From Streptomyces marispadix (lineage in GTDB: Bacteria > Actinomycetota > Actinomycetes > Streptomycetales > Streptomycetaceae), in assembly GCF_022524345.1 (NCBI RefSeq), contig NZ_JAKWJU010000002.1:5694001-5758000 (forward strand): DNA of 64,000 bases, written 5' to 3'. Below the pieces are notes generated by a model that saw nothing but the letters and a program-made list of their open reading frames with translations, did not search any database and was not told the DNA's origin. Positions 42,568-51,564 of this stretch are shown piece by piece. Each line of letters opens with the position of its first letter. The stretch's first letter is position 1. Both the position numbers and the translations under genes were made by a program.

Positions 42568-43704
42568 TCAGGTCGGAAGGCGCCACCGAGGGCCGTCGTC
42601 CGGATCGCCCAGCCAGACGGTCTGTTCCCACTCCGTGACGGTCATGCCGAACGCCGCCTGGTCCGGCGAACCCTGCTCCTGCCAGGCCGTCAGGGCATCC
42701 TCGACCTGATCCCACAGGCGTAACGGGCCGTCCTGGTGGACCTGCCATCCGTCGCCGTCGGGTTCGGTCCACGCCTGCGATCCGGACGCGACGTCGACAA
42801 GGGCGGCGCCGCCGTCGCTGGAACGCGTCAATTCGGCGGAGGGCGCGCCCAGTTGGGCGACGAAGTGCGCGGTCCAGTCGTCCAGCAGATCCGGCGCGAT
42901 GTCCGTACGCCGGGTGGAGCCGGGATGTTGGTAGAACGTGGGCCGCGGCGGACGTTCATGCGGCCGGGCCAGCATGTATGTGACGGGATCGCCGGTGAAC
43001 CGGCCCCGGGCGACGCCTTCTTCGTCGAGAGCGAGACGGATCAGACCGGAGGCGAGCATCCAGCCGCTGATGGTCGTGGTGATGCTGCCGCCGTCGTGAA
43101 GCTGCCAGAGCCACGACGGGGGAATGCTGCGGACGGCGCACGTTGCGATGATCGCGTGGTAGTCGGCGCCGTTCTGGTGGCCGCGCAGGCCGTCGCCGAC
43201 CACGCAGTCGGGGAAGTACCCGGCGGAGTGGAGGCGTTGGGCCGCCGAACCGGCCAACTCGGGGTCGTACTCGACGGAGTGGACGAGCCGGTCTCCCAGT
43301 CTGTGGCTCAGGATCGCCGTGGAGTAGCCCGTGCCCGTACCGATCTCCAGCACCTTCTCCCCGGCGCCGACGCCCGCGAGTTCGAGCATCCGGACGACCA
43401 GCGACGGCAAGGTACTGGAGGAGGTCGGCCGCCCGGAGAGCGGTCCCGATGCCTCCGCGGCGCCGATGCCGTCGATCTGCGTGACCCAGGTGCTGTCCGA
43501 GTACGCCAGGCGCAGCCATTCCTCGTCGCCGAGCGCGTTACGGCGGAGGGGCTTCCACCGGGTGCCGTCGGGCCTGAAGACGGCGTCTCCGAGGAAGAGT
43601 TCACGGGGCACGGCCTCGACTGCCGCCCGCCACGCGGGATCTGTGAGGTGTCCTCGGGTCGCGAGTTCGTCGACGAGTTCCTGGCGCAGGGTGATGCTGC
43701 TCAT
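42568..43704 (-). CDS. ATP-grasp RiPP-system methyltransferase (TgmC-like)
   Basis: A 378-residue SAM-dependent methyltransferase related to protein-L-isoaspartate O-methyltransferase: RQELVDELATRGHLTDPAWR, AVEAVPRELFLGDAVF, TWVTQIDG, and the SAM loop VLEIGTGTGYSTAILSHRLG. A C-terminal extension of about 180 residues is typical of the methyltransferase that accompanies ATP-grasp peptide maturases. The start overlaps the maturase stop (ATGA). Codon 328 (42721-42723) is TTA. It is intact, although the maturase and precursor upstream are not. Confidence 0.85.
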   Translation of the reverse strand: MSSITLRQELVDELATRGHLTDPAWRAAVEAVPRELFLGDAVFRPDGTRWKPLRRNALGDEEWLRLAYSDSTWVTQIDGIGAAEASGPLSGRPTSSSTLPSLVVRMLELAGVGAGEKVLEIGTGTGYSTAILSHRLGDRLVHSVEYDPELAGSAAQRLHSAGYFPDCVVGDGLRGHQNGADYHAIIATCAVRSIPPSWLWQLHDGGSITTTISGWMLASGLIRLALDEEGVARGRFTGDPVTYMLARPHERPPRPTFYQHPGSTRRTDIAPDLLDDWTAHFVAQLGAPSAELTRSSDGGAALVDVASGSQAWTEPDGDGWQVHQDGPLRLWDQVEDALTAWQEQGSPDQAAFGMTVTEWEQTVWLGDPDDGPRWRLPT

Positions 43705-44156
43705 GGGCGTTCCCGGTCCGGATGCTGAAGATGGTCGGCGATAGTGGCGGTGATCCTGCCGGTGATGGCGTCAGGAAACCAGGCGAACTGCCCGTTCGGG
43801 TTGCATTCGTACCAATGCCAGACACCCGTGGCATCGAGTCCGAAGTCGAAGGCGCCGAAGGCGAGACCGAAGACGTCCAGATAGTCGCGCACAGCCATCG
43901 CCACCTCCGGCGGCGTGCTGATCAGGGTGTAGGTGAGGTCGTCGTAGTGACGTCGCCAGTCCACACCCGGAGAACCATCGATCCGCACCGCGAACATCCG
44001 GTCGCCGACCACGGTCAGCCGGATGTCAGCGACCTTGTCCACGTACTGCTGGAACAGATGCATCGTGTGGCCGACTCCGGCGTCCAGTTCCGCGGGTTCG
44101 ACTGCCTCGACCCAAACGGTGAGACCGTGTCCGTTCCAGCACGACTTCCGCGGCAC
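43701..44156 (-). pseudogene. ATP-grasp peptide maturase (TgmB-like), N-terminus deleted
   Basis: A 151-codon frame holding only the C-terminal half of a grasp-type RiPP maturase: TVWVEAVEPAELDAG, HTMHLFQQYVDKVADIRLTV, GDRMFAVRIDG, DWRRHYDDLTYT, FGAFDFGLDATG, and the metal-binding ECNPNGQFAW. Family members are about 300 residues, so roughly 150-170 residues (pre-ATP-grasp domain and the nucleotide lysine region) are missing. Homology starts at about 44129, exactly where a precursor-like reading frame on the same strand ends. The remaining part probably cannot bind ATP properly. Confidence 0.75.
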
Positions 44157-44226
44157 TCAGAACAGCCGTGGCCGGAAAGCGCTTCATCCGGGTCAGCCCC
44201 CAGGGTCTGCGAGTTCGCGTACTCAC
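44131..44226 (-). pseudogene. N-terminal remnant of an ATP-grasp-modified RiPP precursor (TgmA-like)
   Basis: On the minus strand GTG 44226 has GGGAGG with a good spacing and starts STRTRRPWGLTRMKRFPATA then VLSAAEVVLE. The RPWGLTRM.PFP start is the pattern I know from grasp-type RiPP precursors. The expected Thr/Glu/Ser-rich core is absent: after VVLE the reading runs, out of frame, into maturase sequence. A deletion from the middle of the precursor gene to the middle of the maturase gene explains this. Confidence 0.6.
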
Positions 44227-44751
44227 CGGGACCTCCCGTCTCTGCCTGATATCCGAGGCCCCAGTGTGTGGCGTGGCGTGGTGCCGCGACAGGCCCCTTC
44301 CGGCCGATCACACCGGCCTCCGCACGGGCGCCTGCCCCCGTGGCGCCGGAGCTGCGGGGTCACGACTGGGACGCGTGCAGACGACGCTGCTTTGCGGGCA
44401 GATCGGGGAAGACGTGCCGTTACTGGACGAGAGATTTCCCGGAACTTCCGTCGCGAGCTGAGGGGGCGTCAAATAGCAGGACGCACGCTCACTTTGTCGC
44501 GAGAAGGCGTCACTGCCGCAGATTAGCGGAAGGGGACGCTGCTGAATGTGTACGGGACAAGGCGGCCGGATCTGAACTCCGGACCCGCTTCAGGTGCGGA
44601 ATTGATCTTTCCGGGAAGCTGCTTGGTCCTGCTCTTCTCTTCCCTTCCCTGGACTTGTGAAGTCCCGTTACCCGGAGGGCGGCCGGCTTTGGACCGCGGC
44701 GCGGCCGGCCGCCCACGCTGGCAGCCCGGCCGCGCCGGCGAGCCCAAGCAC
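44227..44751. other. Gene-poor region upstream of the RiPP locus remnant
   Basis: 525 bp with lower GC than the flanks and no convincing coding frame. On the minus strand it should hold the promoter of the tgm-like locus. I see no recognisable domain, transposon end or tRNA. Confidence 0.4.
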
Positions 44752-45996
44752 TCAGCCTTCCGCCAGCACCCGCACCCCCTCCCGCTCCAGCGCCGCGCAC
44801 GACTCGACGATGGCGGCCATCTCGTCGAACAGTTCGCGACGTGCCGCCTCGTCCAAGTGGCCCTGCTTCTCGGCGAGTTCGTCCGCGCGTAGCTCCAGGG
44901 CGCGGAGTCGGCCGGGGTCCGGGGACTCGTGGGACATCAGGAGGCGCATACGTTCCTCGCAGATCTCGGAGTAGTCGCCCGCCTCCGAGACGGTCTTCAG
45001 GGCGAGGGCGGCCAACTGCTCCCAGCCGCGGCCCGATTCGCGGAACAGCTTCGCAGCCTCCGTTCGGCCGGTCTGTTCCAGGAAGCGTGCGTACAGGGGG
45101 CGTGTACCGGCGGGGGCCGTGTACTCGGTCTCCAGGCACTCGTACAGGCGTTGTACGGCGCGGCCGAAGGGTGCCGCGCGGTTGAAGCGGCGTTCCCAGC
45201 CGGTCTTCGTGCTGGTGTCGCGGAGCTGGGCGGCGAGCTTGTCCATGCCGGAGAAGCCGAAGTTGGCGTCGAAGCTGTTGCCCAGCACAGGGCCGGTCAG
45301 ATGTGCTGTCGTCGTCGCGACGGCGCCTGCGACGTCGGGCTCGCCGGTCGGCGGGCCCGTGGGCACGATCATCTGGTGGCGGCCCTTCTTGTGTGCCGAC
45401 CAGGCAGCGCCGAACTCCTCGGTGCCGATGGTGTGCGGCGCCGCCGACTCGTCGTCGACGTACAGGGTGTCGCCCTCGTACCCGGCGAGCACCACGTTGT
45501 ACGGGTCCTGTCCGAAGCCCGATTCCATGCCGTGCCACGGAAGGCGTGACTTGTCGACCGTGCAGAAGACCGGGTGGCCGTCGTCCAGGGCGGCACGTAC
45601 CCGGTCCCAGCGGGGCTTGCCGCTGTGCTGCTCGGTGTAGGGGACGCCGAGGCGGTCGAGGGCGGCAGGGACCCATGGTTCGGGGTGGTGCTGGGCGACG
45701 ATGGTCAGCATCGGCGGCGTGTTCTTGTACTCGAAGACGAAGTACATGAAACCGATGCCGCCGGCCAGCCCGGCGATCAGCGCCTCGTCGTGCGTGCTGC
45801 CGAGCGCATGGCGGATCAGGGACGCGTCGTGGTGCTGGTCCGTTCCGAACTCGGTGTAGAGCGCGCCGCCGGGCAGGGCGGGCGCCTGGGCCCGCGCGGC
45901 GTGGGCCAGTACGTGCCGGCGGGCGGTCGTGTACGTCTCGCCGGTGCGGGCCATCCGCTGCCGCACCAGTTTCTTCAGCGCTCGCTGCTCGGTCAT
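44752..45996 (-). CDS. BtrH N-terminal domain / DUF4872 protein
   Basis: A 414-residue protein. After a short helical leader, TEFGTDQHHDASLIRHALGS, SHDEALIAGLAGGIGFMYFV-like sequence and PEPWVPAALDRLGVPYTEQH match the BtrH_N domain, named from the acyltransferase that moves an acyl chain from carrier protein to an aminoglycoside. The C-terminal half (about 215-400) matches DUF4872 and ends in a charged coiled region. ATG 45996 has AAAGGA upstream. An acyl- or peptidyl-transfer role is possible, but the partner is unknown; no acyl carrier protein is nearby. Confidence 0.75.
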   Translation of the reverse strand: MTEQRALKKLVRQRMARTGETYTTARRHVLAHAARAQAPALPGGALYTEFGTDQHHDASLIRHALGSTHDEALIAGLAGGIGFMYFVFEYKNTPPMLTIVAQHHPEPWVPAALDRLGVPYTEQHSGKPRWDRVRAALDDGHPVFCTVDKSRLPWHGMESGFGQDPYNVVLAGYEGDTLYVDDESAAPHTIGTEEFGAAWSAHKKGRHQMIVPTGPPTGEPDVAGAVATTTAHLTGPVLGNSFDANFGFSGMDKLAAQLRDTSTKTGWERRFNRAAPFGRAVQRLYECLETEYTAPAGTRPLYARFLEQTGRTEAAKLFRESGRGWEQLAALALKTVSEAGDYSEICEERMRLLMSHESPDPGRLRALELRADELAEKQGHLDEAARRELFDEMAAIVESCAALEREGVRVLAEG

Positions 45997-46538
45997 CGCG
46001 GGTCCTTTCAGGGCGGACGATGCGAGCCCCTCACGCGAACCCGCCACCGTCGCCGAGGAAAGGAGTGGAGACAACGAGGCAGAGCGGAAACCCGCGATGA
46101 CAGGGAGATCACCTTCGCCTCCGCGCCGCCCGGCAGCGTGAGTGCCGGGTCAGGAGGTCGGGCGCACGGGTGGCGCCGGGGCAGCAGTGTAGACAGCCGT
46201 TCCGGTGGAGCGCGAGGGTCTGTCCGTATCCGTTCGACCGGCCCCGAGGCGGACCGCTGGCGTGCCGCCCCTGATCACGCCGCGAAGGAGCGAGCTGCTG
46301 GGGAGCGTCGAGGACCGAGCGGCGCCCAGCATCGTTCAAGGCTCCGGCATCCCGGCATCCCGGGGGAGGTACGTCCATGGGGGCCGGTCCGTGACAGTGA
46401 AGCCCCGCCTGCGACGGTCGAACCCCCGGCCTGTAACGGCGAACCCGGCCCGCGACAGCGGACTTCCCACCCGCGACAGTGGACTCCCGCCCCGTGCAAG
46501 GCGACACAGCACCACCCACACGTCGATCCGGAGACCCC
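45997..46538. other. Divergent intergenic region with degenerate 21-bp repeats
   Basis: 542 bp with no gene. Its right part (46387-46513) holds about six imperfect units of GCGACAGYGGACYCCC type, listed separately. The left part holds the leader of the BtrH-like gene. I see nothing else of note. Confidence 0.45.
46387..46513. repeat. Degenerate tandem repeat, period about 21 bp
   Basis: Core heptamers GTGACAG (46391), GCGACGG (46411), GTAACGG (46433), GCGACAG (46452), GCGACAG (46473) and GTGCAAG (46494) recur at 20, 22, 19, 21 and 21 bp. Each is followed by a purine-rich step and a C-run. The array ends about 25 bp before the GTG of the mannitol dehydrogenase-like gene, so it covers the likely promoter. 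Confidence 0.6.
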
Positions 46539-48035
46539 GTGACTGCCTTTCGACTCGACAACACCGCCTCCATCACCACCGGCGAGGAAGGCGCCCCCGA
46601 AGCACCGCGCTACGACCGGACTCAACTCACCGCGGGGATCGTGCACTTCGGCGTCGGCAACTTCCACCGCGCCCATCAGGCCATGGCGATCGACCGGCTG
46701 CTGGCCGACGGGCTGGCCCGCGACTACGGGATCTGCGGCGTCGGAGTCCTGCCCTCCGACGCACGCATGAGGGACGTCCTCACCGCGCAGAACGGCCTCT
46801 ACACGCTCGAACTCCGCCATCCCGACGGCTCACGCGAGGCCCGGATCATCGGCTCCCTCATCGACTACCTCTACGCCCCGGACGACCCCGGCGCCGTCGT
46901 CGAGCGCCTCGCACGCCCCGAGGTGCGGATCGTCTCCCTCACCGTCACCGAGGGCGGCTACCACATCGACCAGACCACAGGCGAGTTCGACCCGTCCGAC
47001 GAGAACATCCAGCACGACCTCGCACATCCCGGAGCCCCCCGCTCCACATTCGGGCTCATCGTGGCGGGGCTGCGCCGCCGCAGGGCCGCCGGACTGCCGC
47101 CGTTCACCGTCATGTCGTGCGACAACCTCCCCGGCAACGGCCATGTGGCACGCGGGACGATCATCGCCTTCGCCCGCCTCCAGGACGCTGACCTGGCCGA
47201 CTGGATAAGCGCCGAGGTCTCCTTCCCCAACTCGATGGTGGACCGCATCACCCCGGCCACCAGCGACGCCGACCGCGAGCACATCCGAAGCGCCTACCAC
47301 GTCGACGACGAGTGGCCCGTACCGGCCGAGCCCTTCTTCCAGTGGGTCCTGGAGGACGACTTCGGCAACGGCCGACCGCCGTTCGAGCAGGCCGGTGTCG
47401 AAGTCGTCGACGACGTCACCCCGTACGAGCTGATGAAGCTCCGCCTGCTCAACGTCGGCCACCAGGCCATGGCCTACTTCGGATATCTCGCCGGCCACAG
47501 GTACGTCCACGAGGCCATGGCCGACCCGGATCTGCGGGCCCTCGTCCGCCGCTACATGGATCAGGAGGGGACACCGACCCTGCCCGTCACGGGAGTCGAC
47601 CTCGGCGCCTACAAGGACACCCTCTTCGAGCGCTTCTCGAACGTGGAGGTCGCCGACACGCTCGCCCGTCTCTGCGCGGAGGGCAGCGACCGCATTCCGA
47701 AGTGGCTCGTGCCGGTGATCCGGGAGAACCTCGCCGCGGGCCGCAGCATCCGCATCTCCGCCGCGATCTGCGCGAGTTGGGCACGCTACGCCGAGGGGAT
47801 ATCGGAGGACGGCGAGCCATTCGGGATCGTCGACCGGCTCGCCGCCGAACGCCAGGAGGCCGCACGGCGGCAGCGCGCCCACCCCGTCGCCTTCATCGAG
47901 AACCAGTCCCTCTTCGGGGACCTCGCCGCCGATCGGACCTTCCGCGCCGCCTACACCGACGCCCTCGCGATGCTGCACGGCGAGGGCGCGCGGGCGACGT
48001 ACCGGAAGATCGTCCAGAGGGCGACCGGTTCGTGA
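46539..48035 (+). CDS. Mannitol dehydrogenase family protein (long-chain polyol dehydrogenase)
   Basis: A 498-residue NAD-dependent secondary-alcohol dehydrogenase of the mannitol/fructuronate reductase family. The N-terminal HFGVGNFHRAHQAMAIDRLL and the catalytic KLRLLNVGHQAMAYFGYLAG are present; in the latter K, N and H are spaced exactly as Lys295, Asn300 and His303 of Pseudomonas mannitol 2-dehydrogenase. Substrates could be mannitol, arabinitol or a sugar acid. The GTG at 46539 has GGAG five bases upstream. It stands alone; a 21-bp repeat array overlaps its promoter region. Confidence 0.9.
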   Translation: MTAFRLDNTASITTGEEGAPEAPRYDRTQLTAGIVHFGVGNFHRAHQAMAIDRLLADGLARDYGICGVGVLPSDARMRDVLTAQNGLYTLELRHPDGSREARIIGSLIDYLYAPDDPGAVVERLARPEVRIVSLTVTEGGYHIDQTTGEFDPSDENIQHDLAHPGAPRSTFGLIVAGLRRRRAAGLPPFTVMSCDNLPGNGHVARGTIIAFARLQDADLADWISAEVSFPNSMVDRITPATSDADREHIRSAYHVDDEWPVPAEPFFQWVLEDDFGNGRPPFEQAGVEVVDDVTPYELMKLRLLNVGHQAMAYFGYLAGHRYVHEAMADPDLRALVRRYMDQEGTPTLPVTGVDLGAYKDTLFERFSNVEVADTLARLCAEGSDRIPKWLVPVIRENLAAGRSIRISAAICASWARYAEGISEDGEPFGIVDRLAAERQEAARRQRAHPVAFIENQSLFGDLAADRTFRAAYTDALAMLHGEGARATYRKIVQRATGS

Positions 48036-48113
48036 CGCGGTCGAGCCGGAAGCCCCCGGTGGGCAGGGCCGGTTCGCCCAGGCCGTTGCTCTGATCACGT
48101 AGGCGTACACCTC

Positions 48114-48258
48114 GTGCTCGGCAGCCTGGGGCCCGGCCACCCTCGACGCACGGCACGACCTGGCCAGGGCTCAACGGGAGGCCGGGGACCTGGACTACGC
48201 GGTAGCGCTGTACGAATGCGCTTGTGCCCGGCGAACGGACGAGGGGCCGGGCATGTGA
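48114..48258 (+). pseudogene. Remnant of a tetratricopeptide-repeat protein
   Basis: One frame reads VLGSLGPGHP from 48114. The next frame continues TLDARHDLARAQREAGDLDY and AVALYECACARR to a TGA at 48256-48258. Together they match the linker plus one repeat of kinesin-light-chain-type TPR proteins common in actinomycetes (VLGPDHPDTL, then LA.A...AGDL..AI.LYE). One frameshift and the short length mark it as a relic. The terminator of the carboxypeptidase gene overlaps its end. Confidence 0.6.
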
Positions 48259-48280
48259 AGCACGTGCCCGGCCCCTCGTC
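48238..48280 (-). terminator. Terminator of the M14 carboxypeptidase gene
   Basis: A perfect 16-bp stem: 48238-48253 pairs with 48265-48280, and further partial pairing in the loop (GTG with CAC). It begins 16 bp past the stop codon of the minus-strand gene. Confidence 0.85.
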
Positions 48281-48295
48281 CTCGTCGCCGGCGAC

Positions 48296-49639
48296 TCACT
48301 TGTCCTTGCAGTACTTGTCTTCCTTGCCGATGGACCGGTACATGCAGTCGGCGTTCTCGATCAACTGAAGCACCGCGTCCCGGTTGCGGCTCGTCTCGCG
48401 CTCGATGACCTCGTCGGGCGGGTAGAAGCCGCCGTCGCCGATGCCCGTCGGATACATCTCGAAGGTGTAGGCGAAGACCTTCTGGTCACCCCACAGCCAG
48501 TCGTCGATCGATCCGTCCGTGATGTAGAGGTCGCTGGACTGCTCGGCGGTGTACTCGTTGCTCTTGCCCATCTTCTTGCCCACGGCCTCGAACGCGTCGT
48601 GGTCGTCCTGGGTGAGGCCCTCGGCGGTGTCGTCCTTGGTCCACCCGTAGGGCCAGAGCACCAGCTCGCTGTAGGTGTGGAAGTCGATGGCCGCCTTGAG
48701 CTGCTGCTTGCCTCCGACCACCCGGGAGCGTGCGAAGTCGGCGACGACCTTCACCTCCGGTGCGGACTCGCCGGACTTGCCTCGGTAGGTCTCGTCGCCG
48801 GGGTCGTCCGAAGAGCCGCCGCAGCAGCCGAACTTGAAGTCCCAGTTGCGATTCAGGTCCGTGCCCACCTGATCGGAGCCGGAGTTGGGCTGCCGGTTCT
48901 TGCGCCAGCTCTCATAGGAACCGGACTTGATGTCGTACTCGCCGCCGTCCGGATTGAGGTCGGGGACGATCCAGATCTCGCGGCCGTCCACGGCCTTCTT
49001 TATCCGGTCGTCCGAGCCGTAGTCCTCACCGAACTCACGCATCAGGTAGAGCGCCATCTCGACGGTGAGGTGCTCGCGGGCGTGCTGGTGGTGGGTGAAG
49101 AGGACTTCGGGCTCATCCTCGTCCTTCTTGACGTTGTCACTGATCTTGACGGCGATGAGGTCCCGGTCCTCGTGGGACTTGCCGATGACCTTCTTGCTCA
49201 TGATCTCGGGGTGCTGCTCGATGCGCTTGTCGATCTCTTTCATCGCTTCGGCGTACGTGTGATAGCCGGAGTCGTCGGGCGGGAAGTCGCCGGGCTTGCG
49301 GGCCTGTCCGCCTGTACGGGCCGGAGGCCCGCTCAGCTTCTTCAGCTTGTGCCCGAGCTTGCGCAACTTGCCGGCCTGGGCCGAGTCGGCGCTGACGACC
49401 ACGGAGTGATCGTGGACTTCGTCCAGCGAGACGCCGGTGGCGGCGAGTGCCGTGCGGTCGGCGGCGCTGGAGGGCCCATGGATCTCGTACTGCCTGATGT
49501 CTTCGTCCGCGGCCGTGTTGGACGGCCGGTCCGGGGGCGAGGCGGTGGCGTTCGCGGTGGCTATGAGCGTCCCCGTGAGAACCACCGCCAGCAGCGCGAT
49601 GAGGGTGTTGGTCGGTTTTCGGAATATGCGAAATCGCAT
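48296..49639 (-). CDS. Secreted M14 family zinc carboxypeptidase
   Basis: A 447-residue exported metallopeptidase. The signal peptide is about residues 1-34 ([20 protein letters not shown], then ATANATA). After a propeptide come the zinc ligands HAREH (HxxE) and the distal His in [16 protein letters not shown], the substrate-binding [19 protein letters not shown], and the catalytic Glu in YTFEMYPTG. The set is complete, so it should be active outside the cell. The ATG at 49639 has AGGAG four bases upstream. Immediately upstream is a perfect palindrome (49740-49764). Confidence 0.92.
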   Translation of the reverse strand: MRFRIFRKPTNTLIALLAVVLTGTLIATANATASPPDRPSNTAADEDIRQYEIHGPSSAADRTALAATGVSLDEVHDHSVVVSADSAQAGKLRKLGHKLKKLSGPPARTGGQARKPGDFPPDDSGYHTYAEAMKEIDKRIEQHPEIMSKKVIGKSHEDRDLIAVKISDNVKKDEDEPEVLFTHHQHAREHLTVEMALYLMREFGEDYGSDDRIKKAVDGREIWIVPDLNPDGGEYDIKSGSYESWRKNRQPNSGSDQVGTDLNRNWDFKFGCCGGSSDDPGDETYRGKSGESAPEVKVVADFARSRVVGGKQQLKAAIDFHTYSELVLWPYGWTKDDTAEGLTQDDHDAFEAVGKKMGKSNEYTAEQSSDLYITDGSIDDWLWGDQKVFAYTFEMYPTGIGDGGFYPPDEVIERETSRNRDAVLQLIENADCMYRSIGKEDKYCKDK

Positions 49640-49739
49640 TGCAACTCCTGGATCGGGAGTGGGGGGTGCCCCGAGGTGCGCGGATGGCGTCCGCGCGCTT
49701 CGGGTCTGGCGATGCGTGTCGTGCATAGATCCTGACTCA

Positions 49740-49764
49740 GAACAAGCTGCGGAGCAGCTTGTTC
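49740..49764. promoter_or_regulatory. Perfect 25-bp palindrome between two secreted-enzyme genes
   Basis: GAACAAGCTGC-GGA-GCAGCTTGTTC. It lies 100 bp upstream of the carboxypeptidase start and about 150 bp beyond the stop of the esterase homologue, both on the minus strand. The modest GC of the arms and the 3-base centre fit a repressor operator better than a terminator, though either is possible. Confidence 0.5.
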
Positions 49765-49913
49765 GAGGAACCGGCCATCGGGTCCTGGGCCTTCTCGCTC
49801 GTGGCGTTGGCCACGAGAGCGTCACGGAACTCGGTGGGGGAGGAGTCCGGGGGGCCCGGTAGAGAGCGGCGACGCCGTCCGCGCGGTGAGGGGATGGTGA
49901 CGTGGCTGGCCGA

Positions 49914-51320
49914 TCAGGACGTCTCTGCCCTGGCCCGCGCGTCCACCTCAAGTGCCGGGCCCGGCAGTGAGGTTCCGTTCGAACCCGAGCGCGTAAGCAG
50001 GTCCGACGCCTTGATGCGTTGCAGGTGGATCAAGACGTCGTAGGACCGTCCCAGCGTGACCATGTTCTCGGGGTCGGGGTAGTCCGTGCCGATGCTGCGG
50101 GTGGGCCGGGCTTGGTCCAGCCAGGCGCGTGCCGGGGCGGGCGCGGTGCGCATGTCGAGGAAGTAGTCCTGGGGACGCACCCGGTGCAGGGTGTGCTCGT
50201 TGTTGCCGGCCTTCGCGGGTCCGACCGTGAAGGGCTTCCAGTCACGGTCCGCTCCCATGGCGTTGAACGAGCCCTCGTTGAAGGTGAATCCGGCACTGAC
50301 GTATCGCGTGCCGAGACGCTCGCGCAGGAAGGCTCCTTGCGTCTTGGGGTACCACTCGGGTCGGTCGCTCTGGTAGGCGACGTGTCCGTTGTGAGCGGAC
50401 AGCAGAATCTTGTGCCCGGTCTGCCGATGCCACCAGACGGTGTTGTCGGCCATGGCCTCGTCGCGATACCGCAGGGCCCGTTTCAGCCCGTCCGTGGTCT
50501 CCAGATCGTAGGAAAGCCAGGTGGCGGTCTGGGCGATGGAACGCGCGTGCTGCACGGTCGAGGCGAACTCCTCCGGATCCGAACCCGGATACCGTTGCAG
50601 GAGTTCCAGCGCCTGGCGAACCCGACCGGCGATCGCCCGGCGCTGGAACAGCGGTTGGCGCAGGTATGCGTTCATGTCGGAGAAGGCTTGGAACTTCTTG
50701 TACAGGGTGTCGAACGCCGGCAGTTTCGTCGGCGCGTTGCGCTCGATGTAGGCGGTCACCCTGTCGACGAGTTCCTCACCCAGGGTGGGGTAGTTGATGT
50801 CGTCGCCCATGAACCGGACCTTGTTCCCGCTCCGGGCGTTGTGGGTGCGCATCCATTCGACGAGGTCCAGGTATTCGCGGGTGTTCCACGGTGTCTGTTT
50901 CGGGAACTCCTCACGCATGATCTCGCGCGGGTCGCCCTTTCCGTGAAGGACGTAGTCGTTGAGCCGTAGTCCCGCGCTCCAGCCCGTCTCGAGCGCGAAC
51001 GTCGTGAACCCTTTCTCCTTGACCAGGTACCGGAAGACACGGTGCTTCATGGTGAAGAACTCCCGTGAGCCGTGCGTGGCTTCGCCCAGTCCCAGCACCG
51101 GGGCGTCACCGACCATCCGGCCGAGGGGCTCCAAGTCGCCGACGTCGCCGTCCGGTTCGGTGGATCGCAACGTGTGAGCGTGCCGGTTCAAAGCAGGCAC
51201 GGGATCGTCCCCGGCAGGGCTCGCCTGTGCGGGGAGTACTGTCGCCACCATGCCCGTGCACGCCAGCACCGGTGTGAGCAGCAGCGGCAGGAACCGACGT
51301 CGGTCGAGCTGATACGGCAT
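49914..51320 (-). CDS. Erythromycin esterase family protein, exported
   Basis: A 468-residue EreA/B-superfamily hydrolase. It begins with an export signal containing twin arginines ([16 protein letters not shown], cut after about residue 33), so Tat or Sec export is likely. The family core is present: [58 protein letters not shown], and [12 protein letters not shown]. Real macrolide esterases are a minority of this family; a role in resistance is unproven. It lies in a run of minus-strand secreted hydrolases. Confidence 0.88.
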   Translation of the reverse strand: MPYQLDRRRFLPLLLTPVLACTGMVATVLPAQASPAGDDPVPALNRHAHTLRSTEPDGDVGDLEPLGRMVGDAPVLGLGEATHGSREFFTMKHRVFRYLVKEKGFTTFALETGWSAGLRLNDYVLHGKGDPREIMREEFPKQTPWNTREYLDLVEWMRTHNARSGNKVRFMGDDINYPTLGEELVDRVTAYIERNAPTKLPAFDTLYKKFQAFSDMNAYLRQPLFQRRAIAGRVRQALELLQRYPGSDPEEFASTVQHARSIAQTATWLSYDLETTDGLKRALRYRDEAMADNTVWWHRQTGHKILLSAHNGHVAYQSDRPEWYPKTQGAFLRERLGTRYVSAGFTFNEGSFNAMGADRDWKPFTVGPAKAGNNEHTLHRVRPQDYFLDMRTAPAPARAWLDQARPTRSIGTDYPDPENMVTLGRSYDVLIHLQRIKASDLLTRSGSNGTSLPGPALEVDARARAETS

Positions 51321-51356
51321 CCAATGCTCCCTGGTGTCGAGTCAAATCCAGCACCG

Positions 51357-51391
51357 TTTCCCCGGATTCGACTCCATTTCCCCGGCTTCGA
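51357..51391. promoter_or_regulatory. 15-bp direct repeat upstream of the esterase homologue
   Basis: TTTCCCCGGATTCGA (51357-51371) and TTTCCCCGGCTTCGA (51377-51391) are direct repeats 20 bp apart, 37-71 bp upstream of the start codon at 51320. A two-turn spacing at this distance suits a regulator site. Confidence 0.45.
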
Positions 51392-51523
51392 ACGCGATAG
51401 GGGAATCGGAGACGGAGATCCCATCCGGCGGCACCTGACGGCTGGATTTCGAGCGGGAACCCTGTCCTATTCGCGGTCTTTTTCGCGCTGGGCTCTGACG
51501 ATCAGCCCGGGTCGCCCGGTGGT

Positions 51524-51554
51524 GTCCCCTGCCGGGTGCCGCCCGGCAGGGGAC
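51524..51554 (-). terminator. Terminator of the PHB-depolymerase-like gene
   Basis: A perfect 13-bp stem (51524-51536 with 51542-51554) around TGCCG, starting 11 bp past the stop codon of the minus-strand gene. Confidence 0.85.
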
Positions 51555-51564
51555 CGTCGACCGG

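Noticed and set aside
44510..45676. A long minus-strand frame over the BtrH-like gene
   Set aside because: Arg/Pro-rich shadow in a different frame from the BtrH_N/DUF4872 protein, with no motif of its own.
49914..51320. A macrolide resistance gene
   Set aside because: Membership of the erythromycin esterase superfamily alone does not show macrolide hydrolysis. The export signal and the context of secreted hydrolases argue for another or unknown substrate.
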